11,640 nt of DNA from Panacagrimonas sp. Lineage in GTDB: Bacteria; Pseudomonadota; Gammaproteobacteria; Nevskiales; Nevskiaceae. The stretch lies in assembly GCA_021773655.1 (NCBI GenBank), contig JAJFJX010000379.1, positions 1 to 11,640 on the forward strand, read 5' to 3'. Position numbers and translations under genes: made by a program. Shown piece by piece: positions 5,378 to 11,640 of this stretch (position 1 is the stretch's first letter; the number at the start of each line of letters is the position of its first letter). Under the pieces are notes generated by a model, which was given only the letters and a program-made list of their open reading frames with translations, did not search any database and was not told the origin of the DNA.

Positions 5378-6820
5378 TCAGCGACGCGTACGCGTGCGCC
5401 GCTTGCGGGCCGGGCGCCCGGCCAGCCCGCCACGGGTCAGCGCCAGCGGATCGAGCAGCCGGGCCAACTCTTGCGCCGGCAGGTCAGTGTCCTCGCCGGC
5501 GACTTCCAGCACCGACCGACCCTCGCGATAGGCCCGCTTGGCGATGGCTGCGCCCTTGGCATAGCCCAGAGCTGCATTGGCCGCGGTGATCAGCACCGGA
5601 TTGCGTGCCAGGGTCTGGGCGATGTGCGCGGATTTGACCGTGAACCCTTCGATGGCGCGATCGGCCAGCAGTCGCGCTGCCTGTCCCAGCAGGGCGATGG
5701 ACTGCAAAAGGTCGTGGGCGATCAGCGGCAGCATGGTGTTGAGCTGGAAGCTGCCGGACTGGGCCGCCAGGGCAATGGTGGCGTCGTTGCCATAGACGCG
5801 CGCAGCGACCATGCAGACCGCCTCCGGGATCACCGGGTTGACCTTGCCCGGCATGATGCTCGAGCCCGGCTGCAGGGCCGGCAGTTCGATCTCTCCCAGG
5901 CCGGCCAGCGGACCGGAGTTCATCCAGCGCAGGTCGTTGGCGATCTTCATCATCGCCCCCGCCAGCACCCGCAGGTGTCCGGACACCTCGGACGCGGTGT
6001 CCTGGCTGGCCAGACTCTCGAAGGCATTGGGACTGGACACGAAGCGCAGTCCGGTCCGCCGGCTCAGGTGTTGGGCGAACAGCGCTGCAAAGTCCGGGTG
6101 GGCATTGATGCCGGTGCCCACCGCAGTCCCGCCCTGCGCCAGGCGCAATAGCCTCGGCATGCTGGCATCGAGGCGCGCCTGTGCGTTGGCGACCTGCTGT
6201 GACCACGCCGACAGTTCCTGGTCGAAACGAAGCGGCATCGCGTCCATCAGGTGGGTGCGCCCGGTCTTGACCTCGCCGCGCAGGGCACGGGCTCGCGCGT
6301 CGATCACCGACCGCAGGTGTCGCAGCGCCGGGACCAGCTCCTGGGTCAGCGCCAGTGCCGCGGCGACGTGGATGGCGGTCGGGATGGTGTCGTTGGAGGA
6401 TTGCCCCAGGTTGACGTGATCGTTCGGGTGCACCTCTCGCCCGCCGGCCCGCGTGGCCAGGCGCGCGATGACCTCGTTGGCGTTCAAGTGGGTGGACGTG
6501 CCGGAGCCGGTCTGGAACACGTCGACCGGGAACTGCTCGTCGTGCTCGCCGCGGTGCACCGCCAGCGCCGCGGCGCGGATGGACCGCGCCAGGCCCCGCG
6601 GCAGCAGGCCGAGTTCGGCGTTGGCCTGGGCTGCCACCGCCTTGATCAGGCCCAGCACGTGGATGAAGCGCGCCGGCAGCCGCTGCCCGGAGATCGGGAA
6701 GTTGTCGATCGCGCGCTGGGTTTGCGCACCCCACAGCGCGTCGGCAGGGACCTGCACCGGACCCAGACTGTCGTGCTCGATCCGCCGCGGCGGCGGCCCG
6801 GATGATGGATTTCTGCTCAT
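5378..6820 (-). CDS. fumC: Class II fumarate hydratase (fumarase C)
   Basis: Catalyses reversible hydration of fumarate to L-malate in the TCA cycle; the class II enzyme is an iron-free, oxygen-stable cytoplasmic homotetramer. The 480-residue protein carries the family hallmarks in order: TGSGTSTHLNANEV (104-117), NLGQSSNDTIPTA (137-149), TGRTHLMDA (186-194, catalytic His190) and the superfamily signature GSSIMPGKVNP (319-329, catalytic Ser loop). Fumarase identity over aspartase or argininosuccinate lyase is supported by THLMDA and by the overall FumC-like sequence. The ATG at 6820 has AGGAG at good spacing. It is slightly longer than E. coli FumC (467), with an unusual very basic C-terminal tail (ARKRRTRTRR, 471-480) and a Pro-rich N-terminus. 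It is transcribed divergently from purB, whose product generates fumarate. Confidence 0.96.
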   Translation of the reverse strand: MSRNPSSGPPPRRIEHDSLGPVQVPADALWGAQTQRAIDNFPISGQRLPARFIHVLGLIKAVAAQANAELGLLPRGLARSIRAAALAVHRGEHDEQFPVDVFQTGSGTSTHLNANEVIARLATRAGGREVHPNDHVNLGQSSNDTIPTAIHVAAALALTQELVPALRHLRSVIDARARALRGEVKTGRTHLMDAMPLRFDQELSAWSQQVANAQARLDASMPRLLRLAQGGTAVGTGINAHPDFAALFAQHLSRRTGLRFVSSPNAFESLASQDTASEVSGHLRVLAGAMMKIANDLRWMNSGPLAGLGEIELPALQPGSSIMPGKVNPVIPEAVCMVAARVYGNDATIALAAQSGSFQLNTMLPLIAHDLLQSIALLGQAARLLADRAIEGFTVKSAHIAQTLARNPVLITAANAALGYAKGAAIAKRAYREGRSVLEVAGEDTDLPAQELARLLDPLALTRGGLAGRPARKRRTRTRR

Positions 6821-6882
6821 GTGGACTCCTGAGAACTCCGACGGCGTCTGCGCCGACTCCCGGGTGGATGAGGGCGTGGCAG

Positions 6883-6898
6883 GTTCATGAACTACACT
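6883..6898. promoter_or_regulatory. Palindrome abutting the putative purB -10
   Basis: GTTCATGAAC (6883-6892) is a perfect 10-base palindrome. It is followed immediately by TACACT (6893-6898), a likely -10 for purB 30 bases before its start codon; the 9-mer ACTACACTG also precedes radA. On the opposite strand the same site lies about 60 bases upstream of fumC. A regulator bound here could touch both divergent promoters. It does not match the E. coli PurR box. No clear -35 is seen. Confidence 0.35.
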
Positions 6899-6927
6899 GC
6901 GCGTCCTGGTTTGCCTGCCTCCGACGG

Positions 6928-8295
6928 ATGAATCTTTCCTCGCTGTCCGCCATTTCGCCCATCGACGGCCGTTACGCCGAAAAAACCGTGGACCTGCGCC
7001 CGATCTTCAGCGAGTACGGCCTGATGCGCTACCGCGTGGTGGCCGAGGTGCGCTGGCTGCTGCAGCTTTCCGAGCATCCCGGGATCGTCGAGGTTCCCAG
7101 CCTGTCGGACGCCGCGCACCAGCGCCTGCAGCAGATTGCCGACGGCTTCGGCATCGAGGACGCGCAGCGCATCAAGACCATCGAGTCCACCACCAACCAC
7201 GACGTCAAGGCGGTGGAGTACTTCCTCAAGGAAAAGATCGGCGGCCACGCCGAACTCGGTCAGGTCAAGGAATTTCTGCATTTTGCCTGTACCTCCGAGG
7301 ACATGAACAACGTCAGCCACGCGCTGATGCTGCGAGACGCAAGGCGCGACATCCTGCTGCCGCAGATCGACCGCCTGATCGGCCTGATTTTCACTCTGGC
7401 TCGCCGCTACGCCGACCAGCCGATGCTCGCGCGCACCCACGGCCAGCCGGCCTCGCCCAGCACGCTGGGCAAGGAGATGGCGGTGTACGCACAACGCCTG
7501 CTGCGCCAGCGCGAGCAGTTCGTGGAGGTCCGCTGCCTGGCCAAGGTCAACGGCGCGGTCGGCAACTACAGCGCCCACCTGGCCGCCTATCCGCAGGTCG
7601 ACTGGCCGGCCTTTGCCGCAGGCTTCGTCGCGGCGCTGGAGCTTGATCTGAGTCCGGCCACCACGCAGATCGAGCCGCATGACTGGATCGCCGAGTACTT
7701 CCACGTGCTGACCCGGATCAACACCGTGCTGATCGACTTCTGCCGCGATCTGTGGGGCTACATCGCGCTGGGCTATTTCCGCCAGAAGACGGTCGACGGC
7801 GAGGTCGGCTCCTCGACCATGCCGCACAAGGTCAATCCGATCGACTTCGAAAACGGCGAAGGCAACCTGGGCATCGCCAACGCGGTGATGCAGCACCTGG
7901 CCGAGAAATTGCCGATCTCGCGCTGGCAGCGTGATCTCACCGACTCCACCGTGCTGCGCAACCTTGGGGTCGGCATCGCCCACCAGCTGATCGCGCTGCA
8001 GTCCATCGTCAAGGGCATCGGCAAGCTCGAAGCCGATGCCTGGCGCATGGGCCGCGATCTGGAGGACAACTGGGAGGTGCTCGGCGAGGCGATCCAGACC
8101 GTGATGCGGCGCTATGGACTGCCCGAGCCCTATGAGCAGCTCAAACGGCTGACGCGCGGACACAAGGTCGGTCGCGACGCGCTGCGCGGGTTTGTAGAGC
8201 AACTCGACATCCCCGACGCCGACAAGCAGCGGCTGCTGGCGATGACCCCGGCCGCCTATGTCGGCAACGCACCGGCCCAGGCACGCCAGGGCTGA
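6928..8295 (+). CDS. purB: Adenylosuccinate lyase
   Basis: Acts twice in purine synthesis, cleaving SAICAR to AICAR and adenylosuccinate to AMP, releasing fumarate each time. The protein is 455 residues, against 456 in E. coli, and opens MNLSSLSAISPIDGRY as that subgroup does. It has TSEDMNN (122-128), ARTHGQPASPSTLGKEM (168-184, catalytic His171) and the signature GSSTMPHKVNPIDFENGEG (294-312, catalytic Ser295). His171 and Ser295 coincide with E. coli numbering. I use the ATG at 6928 because upstream in-frame sequence from 6802 would add 42 residues with no resemblance to the family and would run through the promoter. The ribosome-binding site is weak (ACGG). It is followed after five bases by the gene at 8301, suggesting co-transcription. 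Confidence 0.97.
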   Translation: MNLSSLSAISPIDGRYAEKTVDLRPIFSEYGLMRYRVVAEVRWLLQLSEHPGIVEVPSLSDAAHQRLQQIADGFGIEDAQRIKTIESTTNHDVKAVEYFLKEKIGGHAELGQVKEFLHFACTSEDMNNVSHALMLRDARRDILLPQIDRLIGLIFTLARRYADQPMLARTHGQPASPSTLGKEMAVYAQRLLRQREQFVEVRCLAKVNGAVGNYSAHLAAYPQVDWPAFAAGFVAALELDLSPATTQIEPHDWIAEYFHVLTRINTVLIDFCRDLWGYIALGYFRQKTVDGEVGSSTMPHKVNPIDFENGEGNLGIANAVMQHLAEKLPISRWQRDLTDSTVLRNLGVGIAHQLIALQSIVKGIGKLEADAWRMGRDLEDNWEVLGEAIQTVMRRYGLPEPYEQLKRLTRGHKVGRDALRGFVEQLDIPDADKQRLLAMTPAAYVGNAPAQARQG

Positions 8296-8300
8296 ACCTC

Positions 8301-8831
8301 ATGAGCCGCACGGACGGAACCGACACCGCGCCGGGGAACAGCAACCCTGGCACGCCGACGTTCGAAACCGTGACCGGCATCGAGGGCTTTGCCCGGGCCG
8401 CACTGGAGGTGGTGTCAGCGGCCCGCTACCAGTTGGCGATGATGAGCGTCGACCTGGACCGGCGCCTGTTCGGCAGCGAGGCCTTCGTCGACAACCTGCG
8501 CGAATTCGTCCTGCAGCATCGCCGCGCCCGCCTGCGGGTGCTGGTGCACGATCCCGCCGCCGCGGTGCGCAACAGCGTGCGCCTGATCGAGTTCGGCCGC
8601 CTGCTGTCGAGTCGCGTCGAATTCCGCGCCGTGCCGGCGTCCCGCCACAAGCTGCGCGAGGAATTCCTGATTGCCGACGAGACGGCGCTGCTGCATCGCG
8701 GATCTCCCGAACTGGTCGAGGCCAGGCATTACGCCGACGCCCCCATGGTGGCGCGCAGCCAGTTGCGCGGATTCAACACCTGCTGGGAGGAATCCGGCGT
8801 GGCGCGGGAGATGGTGGCGCTGGGCCTGTAG
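8301..8831 (+). CDS. Uncharacterised PLD-like protein, possibly DUF7931
   Basis: A 176-residue cytoplasmic protein without signal peptide or membrane helix. The first 20 residues are polar and probably disordered. The rest (21-176) looks like one alpha/beta domain: a helix (GFARAALEVVSAA, 29-41), a strand with LAMMSVDLD (45-53), FVDNLREFVLQH (62-73), a strand RLRVLVHD (77-84), then VEFRAVP (106-112), REEFLIADETALLHR (119-133) and a Trp-containing end FNTCWEESG (158-166). This layout resembles half a phospholipase D-like fold, but I see no catalytic HxKxxxxD motif (ASRHKLREEF at 113-122 is only a vague echo). From memory it resembles proteins now grouped as DUF7931, often seen near acetyltransferases in gammaproteobacteria; that should be checked. 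It starts 5 bases after the purB stop, probably as its operon partner. The ATG at 8301 overlaps no other gene. Confidence 0.75.
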   Translation: MSRTDGTDTAPGNSNPGTPTFETVTGIEGFARAALEVVSAARYQLAMMSVDLDRRLFGSEAFVDNLREFVLQHRRARLRVLVHDPAAAVRNSVRLIEFGRLLSSRVEFRAVPASRHKLREEFLIADETALLHRGSPELVEARHYADAPMVARSQLRGFNTCWEESGVAREMVALGL

Positions 8832-8926
8832 TGGGCAAGGCAGGGGTCCGAAAGGCAGTCGCGTGCGTCTGCACGAAACGCCGATGCCGACGCCGGCCTG
8901 CGCCCCAGCCTGCGCGCGTGCAGCGT
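8832..8926. other. Convergent intergenic gap with short hairpin
   Basis: The 95 bases separate two convergent stop codons. CGTGC-gtct-GCACG (8862-8875) is followed on the plus strand by GAAACG, so there is no T-tract. No typical intrinsic terminator is visible for either gene; Rho-dependent termination or read-through is possible. Confidence 0.35.
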
Positions 8927-9358
8927 TCAGCCTTCCTCCGGCGCCACCACCTCGTAGCTGCGGATCGCTTCGCGCAATGCCTCCGGCAGCGGCGCGGTTT
9001 TCTGCAGTGCGAAGTCGAACCACACCAGGACGCCCCGGGTGCGCGCGTGGCAGACCTCGCCGATGAACAGGGCGCCCTCGGTGTGCAGGCTGGAGCGGCC
9101 GATGCGGGTGACGCGGATGCCGTAGTCGATGTCCGAGGGGTGATGGACCTGCACCAGGAAATCGCAGCCGACGTGCGCCAGGATGATGTCGGCTCCCTGC
9201 CCGGCCGCGTTCAGGCGCTGCTCGAAATAGCTGGTGCGGGCCTGCTCTTCGTAGGTGAAATACTTCGCGTTGTTGACGTGGCCGATGCGGTCGACATCCC
9301 CCCAGCGGGTCTGCAGGCGGGTGAAGTGGCGAAAGTCTTCGCGGCGGGCGGCTTTCAT
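8927..9358 (-). CDS. Acyl-CoA thioesterase, hotdog fold (4HBT/YbgC-FadM type)
   Basis: Predicted to hydrolyse acyl-CoA thioesters in the cytoplasm. The 143-residue protein has the hotdog signature RWGDVDRIGHVNNAKYFTYE (18-37), with D23 in the catalytic position of the D-x-x-GHVNN motif. The central helix follows (EEQARTSYFEQ, 37-47), then strands such as DFLVQVHHPSDIDYGIRVTR (66-85), LHTEGALFI (91-99) and GVLVWFDF (109-116). The length is standard for a single-domain member. The exact acyl substrate cannot be read from sequence. I chose the ATG at 9358 because it overlaps the upstream DUF1289 stop as ATGA and gives the expected N-terminus; the frame is open far upstream but only as an antisense/alternate reading of other genes. 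It is the last gene of the ompA-like, DUF1289, thioesterase run. Confidence 0.9.
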   Translation of the reverse strand: MKAARREDFRHFTRLQTRWGDVDRIGHVNNAKYFTYEEQARTSYFEQRLNAAGQGADIILAHVGCDFLVQVHHPSDIDYGIRVTRIGRSSLHTEGALFIGEVCHARTRGVLVWFDFALQKTAPLPEALREAIRSYEVVAPEEG

Positions 9359-9570
9359 GAATCGGCCCCGGAGGAGGACCGGCCCGCCAGGCGCTGTCGC
9401 GCAAGGCGGCTGATTTCGCGCTGCCGGGCCGGATCGGCCCGCGGCCATTCGACGATCTCCGCCATCTGCCGCCCGCAGCCCAGGCACACCGAACCGGCAT
9501 CGAGCTGACAGACTCCGATGCATGGCGAGGCGACCGCTGGCGGTACAGCCCTGGTTCCGGACGGGGGCAC
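9355..9570 (-). CDS. DUF1289 small four-cysteine protein
   Basis: A small protein of 71 residues (73 from the alternative start). It carries the DUF1289 core SPCIGVC-x7-CLGC followed by GRQMAEIVEW and a basic helix. The four cysteines (17, 21, 29 and 32 from the GTG) suggest a metal or Fe-S site, not shown experimentally as far as I know. Start choice: AGGAG (9581-9577) lies directly against an ATG at 9576 with zero spacing, but six bases before a GTG at 9570. The GTG is therefore the better-placed start; an annotation pipeline may well use the ATG. The ribosome-binding site overlaps the stop of the upstream OmpA-like gene (TAG within TAGGAG), and its own stop overlaps the thioesterase start (ATGA). 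Tight translational coupling of the three genes is expected. The function is unknown. Confidence 0.88.
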   Translation of the reverse strand: MPPSGTRAVPPAVASPCIGVCQLDAGSVCLGCGRQMAEIVEWPRADPARQREISRLARQRLAGRSSSGADS

Positions 9571-9579
9571 GGGCATCTC

Positions 9580-10776
9580 CTATTGCACGCTGACCCTGAA
9601 CTCGACGCGGCGGTTGGCGACCCGGCCTTCCTCTGTGAGGTTGTCGGCCACCGGCTGGGCTTCGCCCAGGCCCAGCGCCACCAGCCGCCGCGGCGCAACG
9701 CCCTTGCCGACCAGGTATTGGCGCACCGACTCGGCACGCTGCTGGGACAGCACCAGGTTGAAGTTGTCGTTGCCGGCGTCGTCGGTGTGGCCGGTGATCT
9801 GCGCATGCAGGCCAGGCTGGTTCTTGAAGGTGCGCGCAACCTCGTCCAGGGCGCGGCGCGCATCGGTGGTCAGGCGCGCCGACCCGGCCTCGAACTGCAC
9901 CGCGCGCAGAACCACCGACTGATCGATCAGGCAGCCGGTGCCGTCCACGATCATTCCGGGCGGCGTGCCGGGGCAGGCGTCGACATCGTCGAGCACGCCA
10001 TCGTCGTCCGAATCGATCAGCACGCCGACCACGGTGCAGCCCTGTGCATCGACCGCGGTGCCGGTGGGCGTGCCGGGGCACCGATCCTGGCCGTCAGCGA
10101 CACCGTCGCGGTCCGAATCAGACAGACAGTCGCTGCGCCCGCTGACCGGGTCGACCACCCGCGTCGGGCAGTCCTGTGCTGGCGGCAGCTCCGGCGGCGC
10201 CGGCGTCGGGAAGAAGTCCAGCGGGATCTGCAGCGACAGGCGCAGGTGGAAATCGAGCAGATAATCCTCGCCGGGCACCGATTCGTCGTTGATCTGTGCC
10301 CGGGCCAGGGCCTCGCCGCGGACCGCCCAGCCTCGCAATGGCAGCGGAAACAGCGCACCGAGGCCGGCGTCGAGCCCGGCGTGAAGGTGATCGTCGCCGC
10401 TCACATCCTCCTGGATCGCCCCCACACCCACCAGCACGAAGGGCTTGACCTCACCGTAGGCCCGGGGCGCAGTCAGATCGCGCACCCAATGGGCGAACAG
10501 GCTGTACTGATAGTCGTCACCACCATCGATGTTGCGCTCGCGCGTCAGACTGTGGAGGCTGACTTCCAGCGCCTCGCCGGGGCGGCTGGACAACGGAAAT
10601 CCGACACCGCCAAAGAACCCCACCCCGTTGTCGGAATCGCGGTCGGAATCCTCGAACTCGTAGACGCCGCCGAGCAGGCCGTAGGGCAGCTCATAACCAT
10701 CGGTGTTGACCGCGCCGGCAGACGCCGGGGCCAGCAGGACCGCAGCCGAAAAGACACCGACAAGAAGCTTGCGCAT
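9580..10776 (-). CDS. OmpA-family outer-membrane protein with TSP3 repeats
   Basis: Predicted to sit in the outer membrane and anchor it to peptidoglycan. The 398 residues comprise: a signal peptide (MRKLLVGVF..., hydrophobic 4-20, cleavage near ASA-GAV at 18-23); an N-terminal beta-barrel-like region (about 25-190, alternating hydrophobic strands such as KPFVLVGVGAI and FHLRLSLQIPL); a Pro-rich hinge (190-200); two thrombospondin type 3 calcium-binding-like repeats (SDSDRDGVADGQDRCPGTP at 219-237 and IDSDDDGVLDDVDACPGTP at 254-272); and a C-terminal OmpA domain (about 290-398). That domain has the peptidoglycan-binding TGHTDD (328-333) and NRRVEF (388-393). The ATG at 10776 is chosen because the signal peptide begins there; in-frame sequence from 10845 lies across the promoter. 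It is the first gene of a close-packed run with DUF1289 and the thioesterase, and has its own likely promoter 88 bases or less from pyrD. Confidence 0.93.
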   Translation of the reverse strand: MRKLLVGVFSAAVLLAPASAGAVNTDGYELPYGLLGGVYEFEDSDRDSDNGVGFFGGVGFPLSSRPGEALEVSLHSLTRERNIDGGDDYQYSLFAHWVRDLTAPRAYGEVKPFVLVGVGAIQEDVSGDDHLHAGLDAGLGALFPLPLRGWAVRGEALARAQINDESVPGEDYLLDFHLRLSLQIPLDFFPTPAPPELPPAQDCPTRVVDPVSGRSDCLSDSDRDGVADGQDRCPGTPTGTAVDAQGCTVVGVLIDSDDDGVLDDVDACPGTPPGMIVDGTGCLIDQSVVLRAVQFEAGSARLTTDARRALDEVARTFKNQPGLHAQITGHTDDAGNDNFNLVLSQQRAESVRQYLVGKGVAPRRLVALGLGEAQPVADNLTEEGRVANRRVEFRVSVQ

Positions 10777-10816
10777 GAAAGCGATATCCCCGTGAAAAGG
10801 TCGATCAGAACACGGG

Positions 10817-10845
10817 ACTCTAGCGAGCACACCGCGGTGCAGCAA
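10817..10845 (-). promoter_or_regulatory. Sigma70-like promoter of the OmpA-like gene
   Basis: On the minus strand TTGCTG (10845-10840) and TAGAGT (10822-10817) are separated by exactly 17 bases. They lie in the pyrD to ompA-like gap, about 40 bases before the start codon. The spacer contains a perfect 10-base palindrome CACCGCGGTG (10830-10839), a possible operator. This is the best-formed promoter in the window. Confidence 0.5.
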
Positions 10846-10864
10846 TCAAGGCAGCGGCCAGGGC

Positions 10865-11640
10865 TCAGGCATGGGGCAGGGCCGCCAGCGCGCGCGCGCA
10901 GTCCGCGATCAGCGCCGGGCCGCGGTAGATGAAACCGGTGTAGATCTGCACCAGGTCGGCGCCGGCGGCACGTTTGTCACGTGCATCCGAAGCCGAGCCG
11001 ATCCCGCCGACCCCGACCAGCACGAAGTCCGGTCCCAGGCGCTGGCGCAGCCCGGCCAGCACGGCGTCGGCGCGATCCTTGAGCGGTGCACCGGACAGCC
11101 CCCCTTGCTGGCCGCCCTCGGGCAGGTTCTCGACACCCTCGCGTGACAGCGTGGTGTTGGTGGCGATCAGCCCGTCGATCCCGTGGTCCTGCGCCGCGCG
11201 GGCGATGACGTCGAGCTGCGCAGTGTCGACATCGGGCGCGATCTTGACCAGCAGCGGGGCGCGCCGTCCCTGGCGCTGGGCCAGCACCTCGCGCTCGGCG
11301 GCGATGCGCCCGAGCAGGCCGTTGAGTGCCTCGTCGGACTGCAGATCGCGCAGATTGCGCGTGTTGGGCGAGGAGATGTTGACCGTGACGTAGCCCGCCA
11401 GCGCGTGCACCTTGCGCAGGCAGGCAAGGTAATCGTCCGCGGCCCGGCCGATCGGCGTATCGGCGTTCTTGCCGATGTTGATGCCCAGCACGCCGCGGTA
11501 GTCCGATGCCCGGACCTGCGCCAGCAGATGGTCCACACCCTTGTTGTTGAAACCCAGACGGTTGATCAGCGCCGCCGCCTGCGGCAGCCGGAACATGCGC
11601 GGGCGCGGATTGCCGGGTTGCGGGCGCGGCGTGACCGTGC
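10865..11640 (-). CDS. pyrD: Dihydroorotate dehydrogenase (quinone), class II; 5' end beyond window
   Basis: Oxidises dihydroorotate to orotate in pyrimidine synthesis, passing electrons through FMN to the membrane quinone pool. About 257 C-terminal residues are visible. Reading from the right edge: VTPRPQPGNPRPRMFRLP (the class II barrel start), then INRLGFNN, VLGINIGKN, YVTVNISSPNTRNLRDLQ (containing the class II catalytic serine loop), LLVKIAPD, GLIATNTT, GGLSGAPLK, GVGGIGSASDARDK, GADLVQIYTGFIYRGP and a short C-terminal helix. All FMN-contact motifs are present and the gene looks intact. The start and the N-terminal membrane-associating helices lie beyond 11640; an ATG at 11596 is internal, because family sequence continues upstream of it. 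It is transcribed toward the OmpA-like gene, 88 bases downstream. Confidence 0.97.
   Translation of the reverse strand, partial: TVTPRPQPGNPRPRMFRLPQAAALINRLGFNNKGVDHLLAQVRASDYRGVLGINIGKNADTPIGRAADDYLACLRKVHALAGYVTVNISSPNTRNLRDLQSDEALNGLLGRIAAEREVLAQRQGRRAPLLVKIAPDVDTAQLDVIARAAQDHGIDGLIATNTTLSREGVENLPEGGQQGGLSGAPLKDRADAVLAGLRQRLGPDFVLVGVGGIGSASDARDKRAAGADLVQIYTGFIYRGPALIADCARALAALPHA

Noticed and set aside
4687..5433. Longer start for the copper chaperone at 5433
   Set aside because: The extra 95 residues would hide the signal peptide and cross the repeat array, and the strong AAGGAG site points to the ATG at 5148.
8927..10081. A 384-codon minus-strand frame fusing the thioesterase to a long N-terminal region
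   Set aside because: Upstream of 9358 it overlaps the DUF1289 and OmpA-like genes in another frame and shows only Arg/Gly-rich noise. The thioesterase start is set by the ATGA overlap and family length.
1..11640. tRNA, rRNA, riboswitch, prophage, IS or toxin-antitoxin elements
   Set aside because: By eye on both strands I saw no cloverleaf, transposase, integrase or known riboswitch core. A covariance-model scan would be needed to exclude small structured RNAs.

Overview
The window is GC-rich, densely coding bacterial chromosome. RadA, a class II PyrD, a 455-residue PurB whose catalytic residues fall at the E. coli positions, a PCu(A)C copper chaperone and FumC together suggest a gammaproteobacterium, perhaps near Xanthomonadales, Wenzhouxiangella or Chromatiales. 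That placement is inference from gene content and composition only.

Left end (1-2040, minus strand): the remains of a protein-phosphorylation module. In transcription order it has a decayed Ser/Thr kinase (1336-2040), an intact PP2C-type phosphatase (505-1323), a 301-base non-coding stretch with short repeats, and an FHA-domain gene running off the window (1-203). The kinase has lost its catalytic and DFG segments and is frameshifted, so the phosphatase now stands beside a dead partner.

Middle: radA (2184-3542, plus) converges on a lone FkbM-type methyltransferase (3720-4502, minus). Upstream of the latter are a REP-like dyad and a PCu(A)C periplasmic copper chaperone gene (4687-5148, minus). 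Next comes fumC (5378-6820, minus), divergent from purB (6928-8295, plus) across 107 bases. FumC and PurB belong to the same superfamily: PurB releases fumarate and FumC hydrates it. purB is followed after 5 bases by an uncharacterised PLD-like protein gene (8301-8831, plus).

Right end (minus strand): class II dihydroorotate dehydrogenase pyrD (10865 to beyond the window), then a close-packed run of an OmpA-like outer-membrane protein with calcium-binding-type TSP3 repeats (9580-10776), a small four-cysteine DUF1289 protein (9355-9570) and a hotdog thioesterase (8927-9358). The last two overlap by ATGA. A recognisable promoter precedes the OmpA gene.

Most of the window is housekeeping. I see no phage, IS, CRISPR, rRNA or tRNA, and no convincing new multi-gene system. 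The most unusual signals are the kinase pseudogene beside an intact phosphatase, two clusters of a GCAAG-type short repeat placed just downstream of minus-strand genes, 11-base tandem repeats in two intergenic regions, and a perfect palindrome abutting the likely purB promoter.
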